The notes: generated by a model from the letters alone, not told the origin. DNA of 64,000 bases from Corynebacterium sp. p3-SID1056 (GCF_025152525.1 NZ_JALXXL010000012.1:1-64000); one strand, 5' to 3'; positions 25,960 to 35,709 are shown, numbered from the stretch's first letter. A program made the numbers and translations.

Positions 25960-27390
25960 GTGACTGAGAAGCCTGCAAACCCCAACGTCCTGTCCAACCG
26001 CTACGCTTCGCCGGAGATGGCGAAGCTGTGGAGCGCCGAGCACAAGATCATCCTCGAGCGGCAGCTGTGGATCGCCGTCATGCGCGCGCAGCGTGAACTC
26101 GGTGTGGAGATTCCGCAAGAGGCTATCGACGCCTACGAGGCCGTCATCGACCGCGTCGATCTCGCCTCCATCGCCGAGCGCGAGCGCGTGACCCGCCACG
26201 ATGTGAAGGCGCGCATCGAGGAGTTCAACGCGCTCGCCGGCCACGAGCACATCCACAAGGGTATGACCAGCCGCGACCTGACCGAGAACGTCGAGCAGCT
26301 GCAGATCGTGCGCGCGCTTGAGCTCGTGCGCAACAAGTCCGTTGCCCTGCTCAAGGCCGTGGGCAACCGCGCCGAGGCGTACAAGTCGCTGGTGATGGCC
26401 GGGCGCTCGCACAACGTGGCCGCCCAGGCCACCACGCTGGGCAAGCGCTTCGCCTCTGCGGCGGACGAAATCCTGGTGGCGGTCGCCCGCATCGAATCGC
26501 TGCTCGACGGCTACCCGCTGCGCGGCATCAAGGGCCCGATGGGCACCGCGCAGGACATGCTTGACCTGATGGACGGCGACGAGGCCAAGCTCGCCGAGCT
26601 GGAAACCAAGGTCGCGCGCCACCTGGGCTTCGACACCGTCTTCGACTCGGTCGGCCAGGTCTACCCGCGCTCGCTCGACTTCGAGGCGATCTCTTCGCTC
26701 GTGCAGCTTGCCGCAGGTCCCTCCTCGCTGGCCACCACCATCAGGCTCATGGCCGGCAACGAGGTCGTCACGGAGGGATTCAAGGAGGGGCAGGTCGGCT
26801 CCTCTGCCATGCCGCACAAGATGAACGCGCGTTCCTGCGAGCGCGTCGGCGGCTTCCAGGTCATCCTGCGCGGCTACCTCACCATGGTCGCCGACCTGGC
26901 TGGCCAGCAGTGGAACGAGGGCGACGTGTTCTGCTCCGTCGTGCGCCGCGTCGCGCTGCCGGACGCTTTCTTCGCCATCGACGGGCAGCTGGAAACCTTC
27001 CTCACCGTGCTCGACGAGTTCGGCGCCTTCCCGGCCATGATCAACCGCGAGCTCGACCGCTACCTGCCGTTCTTGGCCACCACCCGCATCCTCATGGCCG
27101 CGGTGCGCGCCGGGGTCGGCCGCGAGACCGCGCACGAGGTGATCAAGGAAAACGCGGTCGCCATGGCGCTCGACATGCGCGAGCACGGCGCCGAGCAGAA
27201 CCTGATCGAGCGCTTGGCCGACGACGAGCGCCTGCCGCTCGACCGCGCCCAGCTGGAGGATGCGCTGGCGGACCGCCACGCCTTCATCGGCGCGGCGGAG
27301 TCCCAGGTGGACCGGGTGCTCGCGCGCATCGACGTCGTGGTGCAGAAGTACCCGGACGCCGCCGATTACCGCCCGGGCGAGATTCTGTAG
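25960..27390 (+). CDS. purB: Adenylosuccinate lyase
   Basis: It cleaves SAICAR and adenylosuccinate in the purine pathway. The 476-residue protein has the fumarase/aspartase signature GSSAMPHKMN, RHDVKARIEEF and GMTSRDLTENV with catalytic His/Ser neighbours. I use the GTG at 25960. An extended -10 (TGCGATAAT, ending at 25952) lies 7 nt upstream, so this GTG would be the 5' end of the mRNA; the ATG at 25951 is inside that -10 element. The stop abuts the stop of the convergent lipoprotein gene with no spacer. Confidence 0.95.
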   Translation: MTEKPANPNVLSNRYASPEMAKLWSAEHKIILERQLWIAVMRAQRELGVEIPQEAIDAYEAVIDRVDLASIAERERVTRHDVKARIEEFNALAGHEHIHKGMTSRDLTENVEQLQIVRALELVRNKSVALLKAVGNRAEAYKSLVMAGRSHNVAAQATTLGKRFASAADEILVAVARIESLLDGYPLRGIKGPMGTAQDMLDLMDGDEAKLAELETKVARHLGFDTVFDSVGQVYPRSLDFEAISSLVQLAAGPSSLATTIRLMAGNEVVTEGFKEGQVGSSAMPHKMNARSCERVGGFQVILRGYLTMVADLAGQQWNEGDVFCSVVRRVALPDAFFAIDGQLETFLTVLDEFGAFPAMINRELDRYLPFLATTRILMAAVRAGVGRETAHEVIKENAVAMALDMREHGAEQNLIERLADDERLPLDRAQLEDALADRHAFIGAAESQVDRVLARIDVVVQKYPDAADYRPGEIL

Positions 27391-28065
27391 CTACTCCTCA
27401 GCGCTTTCCCAGCGCACGTTGCCGCTTGCAAGCGCCACGCCTGTCGCCGGCTCGCCCGGGTCCACGCGGCGCTCCCAGGAAGCGAGCACGGTGGTGTAGG
27501 CGCGGCCTTCCTCCAGGTCGGGCGTGTAGCCGGTGGGCGCGCCGCTTCCGATGTTGCAGTAGGCCTCTGCGGCTGAACGCGGGGCCACCTTGGCGCTTTC
27601 CTGCGGCTGGTGCGCAGTCCCGGGCTCGGCGGGTACCGAGTTCGCGCGCCGCGTGGTTGCTGCGGACTCCTGTGCGACGATGAGTGTGAGCTCCGGCAGC
27701 GGGACGGTCGGGTGCGAGGCGCCGGCGTCAACGCGCACGGGGGTCAGTGAGACGGGGTAGCAGTAAAACGCGGTGAAGCGCTGCGGTTCCGGGGAGCGGA
27801 TGTTGTTCGCGGCTTCGGTACCGGTGATGCGTTGCGGTGCCTCGACGGCGATTTCCCACTCGACTTCAGCGCCAGTGGCCGGGTCAGTGGTTGTCGTGCG
27901 GGTGCGTTCCCCGAAGCCGAGGACGGTGTCGTCGGCAAGCGGCTCGGGCGAGGCTGCGGTGCGCTCGCTGGGCTCGCCTGAGCAGGCGGAAAGCGAGACG
28001 CACAGGCTGGCGGCGAGCGCTACGTGCAGGGCGCGCGAGGCGAGGCGATTGACCATGCGGAACAT
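27391..28065 (-). CDS. Secreted lipoprotein of unknown function
   Basis: The 224-residue product has a basic N-terminus, a hydrophobic core and lipobox LSAC (in [12 protein letters not shown]). The mature part is rich in Pro/Ala/Thr with a beta-like first half ([20 protein letters not shown]) and a few Cys (FYCYPV, YCNIG). No family is recognised. Start at the ATG at 28065 is likely; the ATG at 28056 (MVNRLAS) would give an equally good signal peptide. It is divergent from purC with 28 bp between the starts and directly abuts the purB stop. Confidence 0.75.
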   Translation of the reverse strand: MFRMVNRLASRALHVALAASLCVSLSACSGEPSERTAASPEPLADDTVLGFGERTRTTTTDPATGAEVEWEIAVEAPQRITGTEAANNIRSPEPQRFTAFYCYPVSLTPVRVDAGASHPTVPLPELTLIVAQESAATTRRANSVPAEPGTAHQPQESAKVAPRSAAEAYCNIGSGAPTGYTPDLEEGRAYTTVLASWERRVDPGEPATGVALASGNVRWESAEE

Positions 28066-28093
28066 GGTAGTGGTGGGGTATATGCTTGGTGCC

Positions 28094-28990
28094 ATGCGTC
28101 CAGAGCTTTCTGACTACACTCACCTTTCCGGCGGCAAGGTCCGCGAGATTTACCAGGTCGATGAGGACACGCTGCTGATGGTGGCCACTGACCGCATCTC
28201 CGCATTTGATTTCTCGCTGGAGCCGGCGATCCCGGATAAGGGCCGAATTCTCACGGCCACGTCGATGTTCTTCTTTGATCTGCTCGCTGGGGTACCGAAC
28301 CACCTCGCTGGCCCGATCGATGACCCGCGCATCCCCGAGGAGGTGTTGGGGCGCGCGATGGTGGTGAAGAAGCTGGATATGCTCCCGTTCGAGTGCGTCG
28401 CGCGCGGCTACCTCACGGGCTCGGGCAAGAAGGAATACGACGAGCGCGGCATGGTGTGCGGCGTGAAGCTGCAGGAAGGGCTGGTTGAGGCCTCGAAGCT
28501 GCCGGAACCGATTTTCACCCCGGCGACGAAGGCGGAGCAGGGCGACCATGACGAAAACGTGTCGTTCAACTACATGGCGGGCAAGCTCGGCCGCGAGTTG
28601 GCCGACCGCCTGCGCGAGCGCACCATCGAGGTGTATACCCGCGCCGCCGAGTACGCGGAGTCGAAGGGCATCATTTTGGCGGATACGAAGTTCGAGTTCG
28701 GCCTCGATGCCGACGGCGAGCTCGTGCTTGCCGACGAGGTACTCACCCCCGATTCCTCCCGCTACTGGCCCGCGGACACGTACAAGGAGGGCCAGAACCA
28801 GCCGAGCTTTGACAAGCAGTATGTGCGCAACTGGCTGACCGGCCCGAAGTCGGGTTGGCGCCCCTCGGAGGGCACGCAGCCGCCGGAGCTGCCGGGCTCG
28901 GTGGTGGAGGCGACGCGCGATCGCTACATCGAGGCCTACGAGCGCCTCAGCGGCGAGAAGTTCGCGGACTGGCCGGGCGCGAACGCGTAA
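28094..28990 (+). CDS. purC: Phosphoribosylaminoimidazole-succinocarboxamide synthase
   Basis: It joins CAIR with aspartate in purine synthesis. The 298-residue length is that of the large actinobacterial/fungal-like form. Motifs seen are [27 protein letters not shown], the signature [18 protein letters not shown], and [37 protein letters not shown] lies exactly 7 nt before the ATG, which suggests a leaderless mRNA. The protease gene follows 27 bp downstream. Confidence 0.96.
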   Translation: MRPELSDYTHLSGGKVREIYQVDEDTLLMVATDRISAFDFSLEPAIPDKGRILTATSMFFFDLLAGVPNHLAGPIDDPRIPEEVLGRAMVVKKLDMLPFECVARGYLTGSGKKEYDERGMVCGVKLQEGLVEASKLPEPIFTPATKAEQGDHDENVSFNYMAGKLGRELADRLRERTIEVYTRAAEYAESKGIILADTKFEFGLDADGELVLADEVLTPDSSRYWPADTYKEGQNQPSFDKQYVRNWLTGPKSGWRPSEGTQPPELPGSVVEATRDRYIEAYERLSGEKFADWPGANA

Positions 28991-29017
28991 GCGCGAGTGG
29001 TCTAGGCTTGGGTGCCT

Positions 29018-31126
29018 ATGGATTTCCCGAAGGCACCCAAGCACCCGATTACCCGCTCGTTCCACGGCCGCGAGTTCGTGGACGATTACGAGTGGCTCCG
29101 CGACAAAGACAGCCCCGAGACGATTGCGTACCTGGAGGCGGAAAACGCCGCCACCGAGCGCGCGACGCAGGGGTTGAGCGGGCTCGCCGACGCCATTTAC
29201 GGCGAGATTAAGTCGCGCGTGAAGGAGACGGATATGTCCGTCCCGCAGCGCGCCGGCGACTGGTGGTACTACGGCCGCACGATCGAGGGCAAGGACTACG
29301 CCCTGTCGTGCCGCGTGCCGGCCACCGGCGAGCCGTGGACCCCGCCCGAGGTTGCGGATCAGATGCCTGGGGAGCAAGTGCTTCTCGACGCCAACGAGCT
29401 CGCCGAAGGCCACGACTTCTTCTCCCTCGGCGCGTCCTCGGTCACCACGTCAGGCAGGCTGCTCGCCTACTCGGTGGACACCACGGGTGATGAGCGCTTC
29501 GACCTGCGCATCAAGGACCTGGAAACGGGTGAGTTGCTCCCTGACGTGATCGAGGGCGTCTTCTACGGCGCGACCTGGGCAGGCGAGGACTACCTGTTCT
29601 ACGTGCGCTGCGACGAGGCCTGGCGGCCCCACCAGATCTGGCGCCACGAGGTGGGCACCGATGCCGCAGAGGACGTCTTGGTTTACGAGGAAAACGACGA
29701 GAAGTTCGGCGTCGGCGTGGGCGCCGACCGCGCGGAGCGCTTCTTATACATCATCTCCTCGTCCTCGCTGACCACGGAGTACCGGGTCGCACCCCTTGCA
29801 GAGCCGACCGCCGAGTTCCAGGTGCTGTGGCCGCGCACTGAGGGTGTGGAGTACCACCCGGACTACGCCAAGCTCGGCGAGACCGAATACTGGGTGATCA
29901 CACACAATCGCCGCGGCCCGAACTTCGCGGTCAGCGCCACTGAGCTCGCCACCGAAAACCTGCCGGACCTGCGCGACCTGCCGGTGATCGTGCCGCACTC
30001 GGACACCATGCGTATCGAGGGCATCGACACCTACCGCGACTTCATGTTCATGTCGTACCGCCGCGGCGGCATCTCGCGTCTGGCGGTCGCGCCGCTCACC
30101 GGCACCGAGTTCGCCCCGTTTGAGGAGCTGGAGTTCTCCGAGGAGCTCTACACCGCGGGCCTGGCGGGCAATCCCGAGTGGGACGCGCCTGTGGTCCGGG
30201 TGGGCTACACCTCCTACACACAGCCCTCGCAGCTTTTGGACTACCACGTCGCCGAGGCCACGTTCACCCTGCTCAAGGAGCAGGAGGTCGAGGGCGGCTA
30301 CAACCCGGACGACTACGTCGCGGAGCGGATCTGGGCCACCGCTGAGGACGGGGTAGAGGTACCGGTGTCGGTGGTGCGTCGCAAAGCAATGGCCCCGGGC
30401 GTAGCCCCCACCTTGCTCTACGGGTACGGCTCCTACGAAGCCTCGATGGACCCGGGCTTTTCCATCGCGCGCCTCTCGTTGCTTGACCGCGGCATGGTGT
30501 GGGCGTGCGCGCACGTGCGCGGCGGCGGCGAGATGGGGCGCAGCTGGTACGACCAGGGCAAGATGCTGCACAAGAAGAACACGTTCACCGACTTCATCGC
30601 CTGCGCTGACACCCTTATCGAGCTCGGCATCACGGACCCGGAGCACCTCGTCGCCGAGGGCGGCTCCGCCGGCGGGTTGCTCATGGGCGCGGTGGCGAAC
30701 ATGGCCCCGGAGAAGTTCGCGGGCATCCAGGCGATCGTGCCTTTCGTGGACCCGTTGACCTCCATTTTGAAGCCGGAGCTGCCGCTCACGGTCGGGGAGT
30801 GGGAAGAGTGGGGTGACCCCTACCACGACCCGGAGGTCTACGACTACATGTCGACCTACGCGCCCTACGAGAACATCACGGCGCAGGCCTACCCGGATAT
30901 CCTCGCGGTGACCAGCCTCAACGACACGCGCGTGCTCTACGTCGAGCCCGCGAAATGGGTGGCCAAGCTGCGCGAATACGCCACCGGCGGCGAGATTCTG
31001 CTCAAGACCGAGATGTCTGCGGGCCACGGCGGGGTCTCCGGCCGCTACGCCAAGTGGAAGCAAACCGCCTTCGAGTACGCGTGGACGCTGGCGAAGAGCA
31101 AAGCCGTGCCGGATGTGGGAGAATAG
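29018..31126 (+). CDS. ptrB: Oligopeptidase B-type serine peptidase (S9 family)
   Basis: The 702-residue protein has an N-terminal beta-propeller (about 70-400) and a C-terminal alpha/beta-hydrolase. Catalytic residues are visible: Ser in EGGSAGGLLMGA, Asp in NDTRVLYVEPAKW and His in AGHGGVSGRY. The segment GYGSYEASMDPGFS and the HVRGGGEMGRSWYDQGKM loop are typical of oligopeptidase B, which cuts short peptides after basic residues. No signal peptide is present, so it is cytosolic. The ATG at 29018 is preferred to the GTG 6 nt upstream, because TAGGCT (29003-29008) is better placed for it. Confidence 0.92.
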   Translation: MDFPKAPKHPITRSFHGREFVDDYEWLRDKDSPETIAYLEAENAATERATQGLSGLADAIYGEIKSRVKETDMSVPQRAGDWWYYGRTIEGKDYALSCRVPATGEPWTPPEVADQMPGEQVLLDANELAEGHDFFSLGASSVTTSGRLLAYSVDTTGDERFDLRIKDLETGELLPDVIEGVFYGATWAGEDYLFYVRCDEAWRPHQIWRHEVGTDAAEDVLVYEENDEKFGVGVGADRAERFLYIISSSSLTTEYRVAPLAEPTAEFQVLWPRTEGVEYHPDYAKLGETEYWVITHNRRGPNFAVSATELATENLPDLRDLPVIVPHSDTMRIEGIDTYRDFMFMSYRRGGISRLAVAPLTGTEFAPFEELEFSEELYTAGLAGNPEWDAPVVRVGYTSYTQPSQLLDYHVAEATFTLLKEQEVEGGYNPDDYVAERIWATAEDGVEVPVSVVRRKAMAPGVAPTLLYGYGSYEASMDPGFSIARLSLLDRGMVWACAHVRGGGEMGRSWYDQGKMLHKKNTFTDFIACADTLIELGITDPEHLVAEGGSAGGLLMGAVANMAPEKFAGIQAIVPFVDPLTSILKPELPLTVGEWEEWGDPYHDPEVYDYMSTYAPYENITAQAYPDILAVTSLNDTRVLYVEPAKWVAKLREYATGGEILLKTEMSAGHGGVSGRYAKWKQTAFEYAWTLAKSKAVPDVGE

Positions 31127-31131
31127 CCCAT

Positions 31132-31815
31132 ATGTCCGGTCGTGTTCTCGTCTCCATTTCCTCCATTTTTGATGACACTTTGGATGATGTCATCCCGCTC
31201 GTCAAAGGGCTTGACCGCAAGGGGATCCCGGTATCCCTGCTGGTTGCGCCGCACATTGACAAGCGGTGGCACCTGGCCAAGGACGGGCGCACGCGCGATT
31301 GGTTGCTGGAGCAGGCCGAGGATCACGCCCTGTTGCTCAACGGCTTTGACCAGGCAGTACAGGGGCGCCGCTCCGAGTTTGCCACCCTCGGCGAACACGA
31401 AGCTCGTCTGCGCCTGAAGGGCGCCACCCGGCAGATGGAGGCGCTCGGCTTCCACCTCGACATGTTCGCGCCGCCGCGCTGGCAGATGTCGGAGGGCACG
31501 CTCAAGGTGTTGCCCGAGTTTGGCTTCCGTCTTGCTGTGTCGACCAGCGGCATCTACTCGCTTGTCGACGCCCCCGCGCCGCCCTTCCTCCGCTGCCGCA
31601 ACCTCTCCGTCGGCGAGGGCTACGGCACGGCGAAATGGTGGCGACGCAACATCATCGCCGCCGCCGTCCGCGGGGCGGAAAAGGGCAACACAATCCGCCT
31701 GTCTATCTCGGCGCGCGAGCTGCACAAGAAGAAGGTCCGCCGCGACTTCACAGCCGCGATCCTGTGCGCCCAGGCTAATGGGGCCGAGCCCGCGGACTAC
31801 CGCGTGTTTCTCTAG
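31132..31815 (+). CDS. DUF2334-type putative polysaccharide deacetylase
   Basis: The 227-residue protein has the deacetylase-like fold signs of DUF2334: VLVSISSIFDDTLDDVIPLVKGLDRKGIPVSLLVAPHIDKRW near the start, then FAPPRWQMSEGTLKVLPEFGFRLAVS. No signal peptide is seen. The enzyme activity and substrate are unproven, and the usual HGY-type motif is replaced by LLLNGFDQ. It begins 5 nt after the peptidase gene. AGAATA just upstream may serve as -10. Two strong hairpins follow its stop. Confidence 0.75.
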   Translation: MSGRVLVSISSIFDDTLDDVIPLVKGLDRKGIPVSLLVAPHIDKRWHLAKDGRTRDWLLEQAEDHALLLNGFDQAVQGRRSEFATLGEHEARLRLKGATRQMEALGFHLDMFAPPRWQMSEGTLKVLPEFGFRLAVSTSGIYSLVDAPAPPFLRCRNLSVGEGYGTAKWWRRNIIAAAVRGAEKGNTIRLSISARELHKKKVRRDFTAAILCAQANGAEPADYRVFL

Positions 31816-31825
31816 CTCTCGTCGC

Positions 31826-31862
31826 TGATGACTGGTTTCGGTTTTCGCCGGACCAGTCATCA
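31826..31862. terminator. Hairpin 1 between DUF2334 and nuclease genes
   Basis: TGATGACTGGT (31826-31836) pairs with ACCAGTCATCA (31852-31862), and an inner CGG/CCG extends the stem. It begins 10 nt after the stop codon. It is the first of two related hairpins sharing the GAYGACTGGT/ACCAGTCRTC arm. Confidence 0.65.
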
Positions 31863-31920
31863 ACGAATCGAAACCGACAAAAGCCCAGATCAGTTTCTTC
31901 GAACCGGGACAAATATGCGT

Positions 31921-31957
31921 TGACGACTGGTTTGCTTTTCCAACAAACCAGTCGTCA
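31921..31957. terminator. Hairpin 2 between DUF2334 and nuclease genes
   Basis: A 14-bp perfect stem TGACGACTGGTTTG / CAAACCAGTCGTCA encloses a 9-nt loop (CTTTTCCAA). It lies 24 bp after the nuclease stop on the minus strand and could terminate both convergent genes. No T-run follows, so it may have another role. Confidence 0.6.
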
Positions 31958-31980
31958 GCGTTGTGCGTGAGCCGAAGCTA

Positions 31981-34900
31981 CTAACGCAGTCCCAGCTGCT
32001 TGAGCAGCTCGTTGACCTGCTGCGGCATGAAGTGGTTCGCCGCTGCCCCCGCGATCCCAAGCACTGCGATCAGCGTTGCGATGATGCCGAGGACCGTGCC
32101 GAAGCTCGAGCTTCCGCTTGCCGACGTCCCCTGCTCACCACCGTCTTGCACCGGCTTCGAGTCCTGCGCCGGCTGAGTTACCTGGCCAGCATTCTGGGTG
32201 GTGCCGTCGGTGAAGGTGATGACCAGGTTGCCCTCGTCGTCCACCTCGACCTTCGCCACGCCGCGGCCGTCGGTGCCGTCAGCGCCATCCTTGCCGTCCT
32301 TGCCGTCGGCCCCAGCTTCGGCATCCTTGCCAGCGATCGGGCCAACCTTTTGCACCGTGCCATCGGTGTAGGTGACGACGAGGTCGCCCTCGACGATTTC
32401 GAAGCTGTCGATACCGCGCCCGGCTGCGCCGTCCTTGCCGTTGGCGCCGTCTTTGCCGTCGGTGCCGTCGGTGCCGGCTTCGCCTTTGTCGCCCTTCGGG
32501 CCTTGCTCGCCGTCTTTGCCGTTGACCCCGTCCTTGCCGTCGGTGCCGGCTTCGCCTTTGTCGCCCTTCGGGCCTTGCTCGCCGTCTTTGCCGTCGACTC
32601 CGTCTTCGCCGTCGGTGCCGGCTTCGCCTTTGTCGCCCTTCGGGCCTTGCTCGCCGTCTTTGCCGTCGACTCCGTCTTCGCCGTCGGCACCGGTGACCTT
32701 GCCAGCGTTTTCGGATGTGCCGTCGGAGTAGGTGATGATCAGCTCGCCGGTGTCGTTGATCGAGACGGATTCGATGCCACGGCCGTTAGCGCCATCCTTA
32801 CCGTCCTTGCCGTCGGCACCGTCTTTGCCGTCGGTGCCGGCTTCGCCTTTGTCGCCCTTCGGGCCCTGCTCGCCGTCCTTTCCAGCGGCGCCGTCCTTGC
32901 CGTCCTGTCCGTTGGCACCGTCTGCGCCGTCCTTGCCGTCAACGCCGTCCTTACCGTCGGCACCGTCCTTGCCGTCTTGACCGGTGACCTTACCCAGGTC
33001 GACAGGGTTGTCTTCGTCGTCGGAGTAGGTAACCCACAGGTGGCCGTCGTCTCGCACTTCTGCCTTGATGATGCTGCGGTCTGCTGCGGGCTTCTCGTCG
33101 GGCTCTTCGCCCGGCTCCTCCTCGGTGGCCTTCAGATTGAAGCCGACCTTGACCGGGTCGTGGTCGGAGGAGCGGAAGGGATTGCCGTAGCCGTAGAGCT
33201 TGTCGTCGCCTTCGCCGAAGAAATCCTGCACGTTGGCCATGCGGCGCGAGTACTCGAAGGCGACGGACTCATCGCCGTTGATGTTCCACACCGCAGAGTC
33301 CTGCACCAGGTCGCTCGCGGCGGTGTTGGCCAGCACGTGGTCAAGCGAGCCGAGGCGGCCGCCGAACTGGTAGGAGGCCTGGTCGAAGTCCTTATCAGTG
33401 TGGACGAGCGCGAAGCCACCCTGCTTCAGGGCTGTGATTGCGTCTTCCCGGGTGTAGGAGTTCAGGTCGCCCAGGATGAAGGTGGGCAGGTCGGCCCAGT
33501 CATCTTCCTTGGACAGGTGATCGAGGAGTGCCTGCGACTGCGCCTCGCGCACGGTGGCGTTGTTGCCCTGGCCGTCGCCGGTGTCCTCGTCGCCACGCGC
33601 GACGGAGCCCTTGGACTTGAAGTGGTTGACCACGGCGACGAAGTTGCCTTCGCCCTCAACCGGCTCGAATTCCTGGGCAAGCGGCTGGCGGGCGGTGCCG
33701 GTGAAGGCGGGGTCGTCGAAGATCTTGGACTCGCCGACCGGGCGGACCTTGTCCTTCTTGTAGATGAAGGCAACGCGGATGAAGTCCTCGTCAGTGCCGA
33801 GCTGGGTTGGCGAGGCCACGAGCTCCCACTGCTCCTTGCCCGCGGCCTTGTTCAACGCGTCGACGAGGTTGCGCAGGGTCTCGTCGCGCTTGGCGACGTC
33901 GCCGGTAACGGTTGCGGTGTTCTCAATCTCCGACAGACCGAGCACGTCGACGTCGAGGGTGTTGATCGCGGTGACGATCTTCGCTTGCTGATCCTTGAAT
34001 GCCGCCTCGGTGTACGCGCCGCGAACATTGCAACGATTTGCGGAAACCGGCGTGTTGTTCATGTCGGTGTGGGCCTTGCACCCGTCCTCGTCTTCGCCGA
34101 GGGAGGAGAAGTAGTTGAGCACGTTGAAGAAGCCGATGGAGTAGTCGCCCTTAACCTGGCCGGGCACGTCGATGGAGGCGGCGCGCGAGTCCTCCCAGGT
34201 GATCGGGAGCTCGTCGGCGGCGTTCTTGCCGGTGATCGGCTGCAACGGCTGGTAGCGCCACTTGTCGAAGGAGTAGTCCACCACTACGTCGGTCTGGAAC
34301 TCGACCTGGTCGGTGGTGCGGATGGATTTCACACCGTTGTCGGAGGTGACCAGGTAGGGCAGCGGCGTGTTCTTGTCGGTGCGGAAGTAGTTGCGGGTGC
34401 GCCCGTCGTCGAGGTAGACCGCACGCGCTACGGCGTCGGCTTCGTAGGTGACAAACCCATCCTTGCTCGGGGTGTTGATGTCGGTGAAGTTGTAGAGCGC
34501 CTTGTCACCTGCGACCAGGCCGAGATCGCCGGTGTTGTTCAGCGAGTAGTTGTCGGTCACCGTGTGGGTGCCCGGGCGGACCAGCATGCCCTCGTAGGGC
34601 TCGCGGGCGTCGTCGCCAGCCGGCAGCTCGTCGATAGCGATCGCCTTCGGTGCCTCGAGAGCCTCGTCCAGCTGCTGCTTGGAGGAAACGGTGATCTGGG
34701 TCTGGTTGTAGTACTCGGAGACCTTGCCGGTGACCTGCAAGGAATCGCCGCGCTGCGGGAACTCGCTCGGTGCAGGGTCCTTGCCCAGGTATATGAAGAT
34801 GGCGTCGGAGGCGTCGCCGACCTGCTTCTCCGCGCTGCCAGTGCCTGCGGTCTGCAGGAAGAAGCCGTTCTTGCCGCCCTCGTCGAACACGGCGGTGACC

Positions 34901-35613
34901 ACGCCCTCGGTGGTTACGGTCTGACCCTCGAGTGGGGAGGCCGCGCCGGTGCCTTGGATGTCAGCGATCGGGGTGACCTCTCCCGGGGCCGGCGGTTGCG
35001 CGGGCGGGTCGTTGGGTTCGCTCGGCTCCGTCGGAGCGTTGCCGGAGCCCTGCGGCGTCGGCGCTGTGACCTCGAAGTCGGCGGCGTTGTTGTCGGTGTC
35101 TACGCCGGCCTCCTTACGCTGGACGGAGGTGCTGTTGGAAGTGCCCTTCGCGGGCGCACCCTCGAAGTTTTTCGCCCCGCCCCAGCCGACGAGGTCGACT
35201 TGGTTGCCGGAGGCGTCGTGAAGCACGGCGATTGCAGCCTTGCCGCCGAAGTTGAAGGTGCTTTCGAAGTCGGCGTTTTCGAGCGGGTTGTCCGTGTTAT
35301 TGCCCGCGGCACCCTTGATCAGGAAGTAGCCCTTGGCGGGCACCGTGCCGGACAGTGTCGTTGGGGTGCCGGAACCGCCCTTGGCGGACTGCTGGTCGAG
35401 CACCCACCCGGTGACGTCGATGTCGGCGTCGGTGGGGTTGTACAGCTCGACGAAGTCGTTGGAGATGGTGGCACCGGAGTTGCCGCCGCCTCCGTAGACC
35501 TCGTTGATGACGACGTTGGAGCCGTCGACGGCGGCGTGCGCGGAGGGCACGGTGATGGTGCCGGCGGCGAGCGCGATGACAAAAGCAGTGGTGAGGCGGT
35601 GGGCAGAACGCAT
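31981..35613 (-). CDS. Large secreted nuclease (ExeM/NucH type) with collagen-like repeats and membrane anchor
   Basis: The 1210-residue protein has these parts: Sec signal peptide (cleaved near AHA, about 27); lamin-tail domain (about 28-150, INEVYGGGGNSGATISNDFVELYN); Pro-rich linker; OB-fold-like segment (about 230-420); endonuclease/exonuclease/phosphatase domain (about 495-790) with LGLSEIEN, VNHFKSKGS, LGDLNSYTRED, SLDHVLAN and the terminal SSDHDPV catalytic signature. Then come collagen-like Gly-X-Y tracts (GPKGDKGEAGTDGKDG repeats) interrupted three times by related beta units (VSINDTGELIITYSDGT), and a C-terminal hydrophobic helix followed by a short tail. The first part should degrade extracellular DNA for phosphate and nucleosides; the Gly-X-Y stalk would hold it off the surface. 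ATG at 35613 has AAGGA 6 nt upstream. A PhoR-like repeat lies upstream. Confidence 0.9.
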   Translation of the reverse strand: MRSAHRLTTAFVIALAAGTITVPSAHAAVDGSNVVINEVYGGGGNSGATISNDFVELYNPTDADIDVTGWVLDQQSAKGGSGTPTTLSGTVPAKGYFLIKGAAGNNTDNPLENADFESTFNFGGKAAIAVLHDASGNQVDLVGWGGAKNFEGAPAKGTSNSTSVQRKEAGVDTDNNAADFEVTAPTPQGSGNAPTEPSEPNDPPAQPPAPGEVTPIADIQGTGAASPLEGQTVTTEGVVTAVFDEGGKNGFFLQTAGTGSAEKQVGDASDAIFIYLGKDPAPSEFPQRGDSLQVTGKVSEYYNQTQITVSSKQQLDEALEAPKAIAIDELPAGDDAREPYEGMLVRPGTHTVTDNYSLNNTGDLGLVAGDKALYNFTDINTPSKDGFVTYEADAVARAVYLDDGRTRNYFRTDKNTPLPYLVTSDNGVKSIRTTDQVEFQTDVVVDYSFDKWRYQPLQPITGKNAADELPITWEDSRAASIDVPGQVKGDYSIGFFNVLNYFSSLGEDEDGCKAHTDMNNTPVSANRCNVRGAYTEAAFKDQQAKIVTAINTLDVDVLGLSEIENTATVTGDVAKRDETLRNLVDALNKAAGKEQWELVASPTQLGTDEDFIRVAFIYKKDKVRPVGESKIFDDPAFTGTARQPLAQEFEPVEGEGNFVAVVNHFKSKGSVARGDEDTGDGQGNNATVREAQSQALLDHLSKEDDWADLPTFILGDLNSYTREDAITALKQGGFALVHTDKDFDQASYQFGGRLGSLDHVLANTAASDLVQDSAVWNINGDESVAFEYSRRMANVQDFFGEGDDKLYGYGNPFRSSDHDPVKVGFNLKATEEEPGEEPDEKPAADRSIIKAEVRDDGHLWVTYSDDEDNPVDLGKVTGQDGKDGADGKDGVDGKDGADGANGQDGKDGAAGKDGEQGPKGDKGEAGTDGKDGADGKDGKDGANGRGIESVSINDTGELIITYSDGTSENAGKVTGADGEDGVDGKDGEQGPKGDKGEAGTDGEDGVDGKDGEQGPKGDKGEAGTDGKDGVNGKDGEQGPKGDKGEAGTDGTDGKDGANGKDGAAGRGIDSFEIVEGDLVVTYTDGTVQKVGPIAGKDAEAGADGKDGKDGADGTDGRGVAKVEVDDEGNLVITFTDGTTQNAGQVTQPAQDSKPVQDGGEQGTSASGSSSFGTVLGIIATLIAVLGIAGAAANHFMPQQVNELLKQLGLR
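32473..32880 (-). repeat. 72-bp tandem repeats encoding the collagen-like tract
   Basis: The segment beginning GCCGGCTTCGCCTTTGTCGC (plus-strand reading) recurs at 32473, 32545 and 32617 with an exact 72-bp period. A fourth copy is at 32836. Each encodes a 24-residue block EQGPKGDKGEAGTDG plus a DG-rich end. Near identity between copies suggests recent expansion or copy-number variation. Confidence 0.85.
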
Positions 35614-35709
35614 TGGCAATCCTTCAAAAGCACAGAAGCGGGTACATTCCCAGCCAAACTAACGTCGCATGCCCGCCTCCGCACGGCGAGAGCCCAGGCA
35701 AAACCCAAA

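Noticed and set aside
32473..32880. Regular repeats that might be taken for a CRISPR array
   Set aside because: The 72-bp period is in frame with a Gly-X-Y coding tract and there are no unique spacers between repeats.
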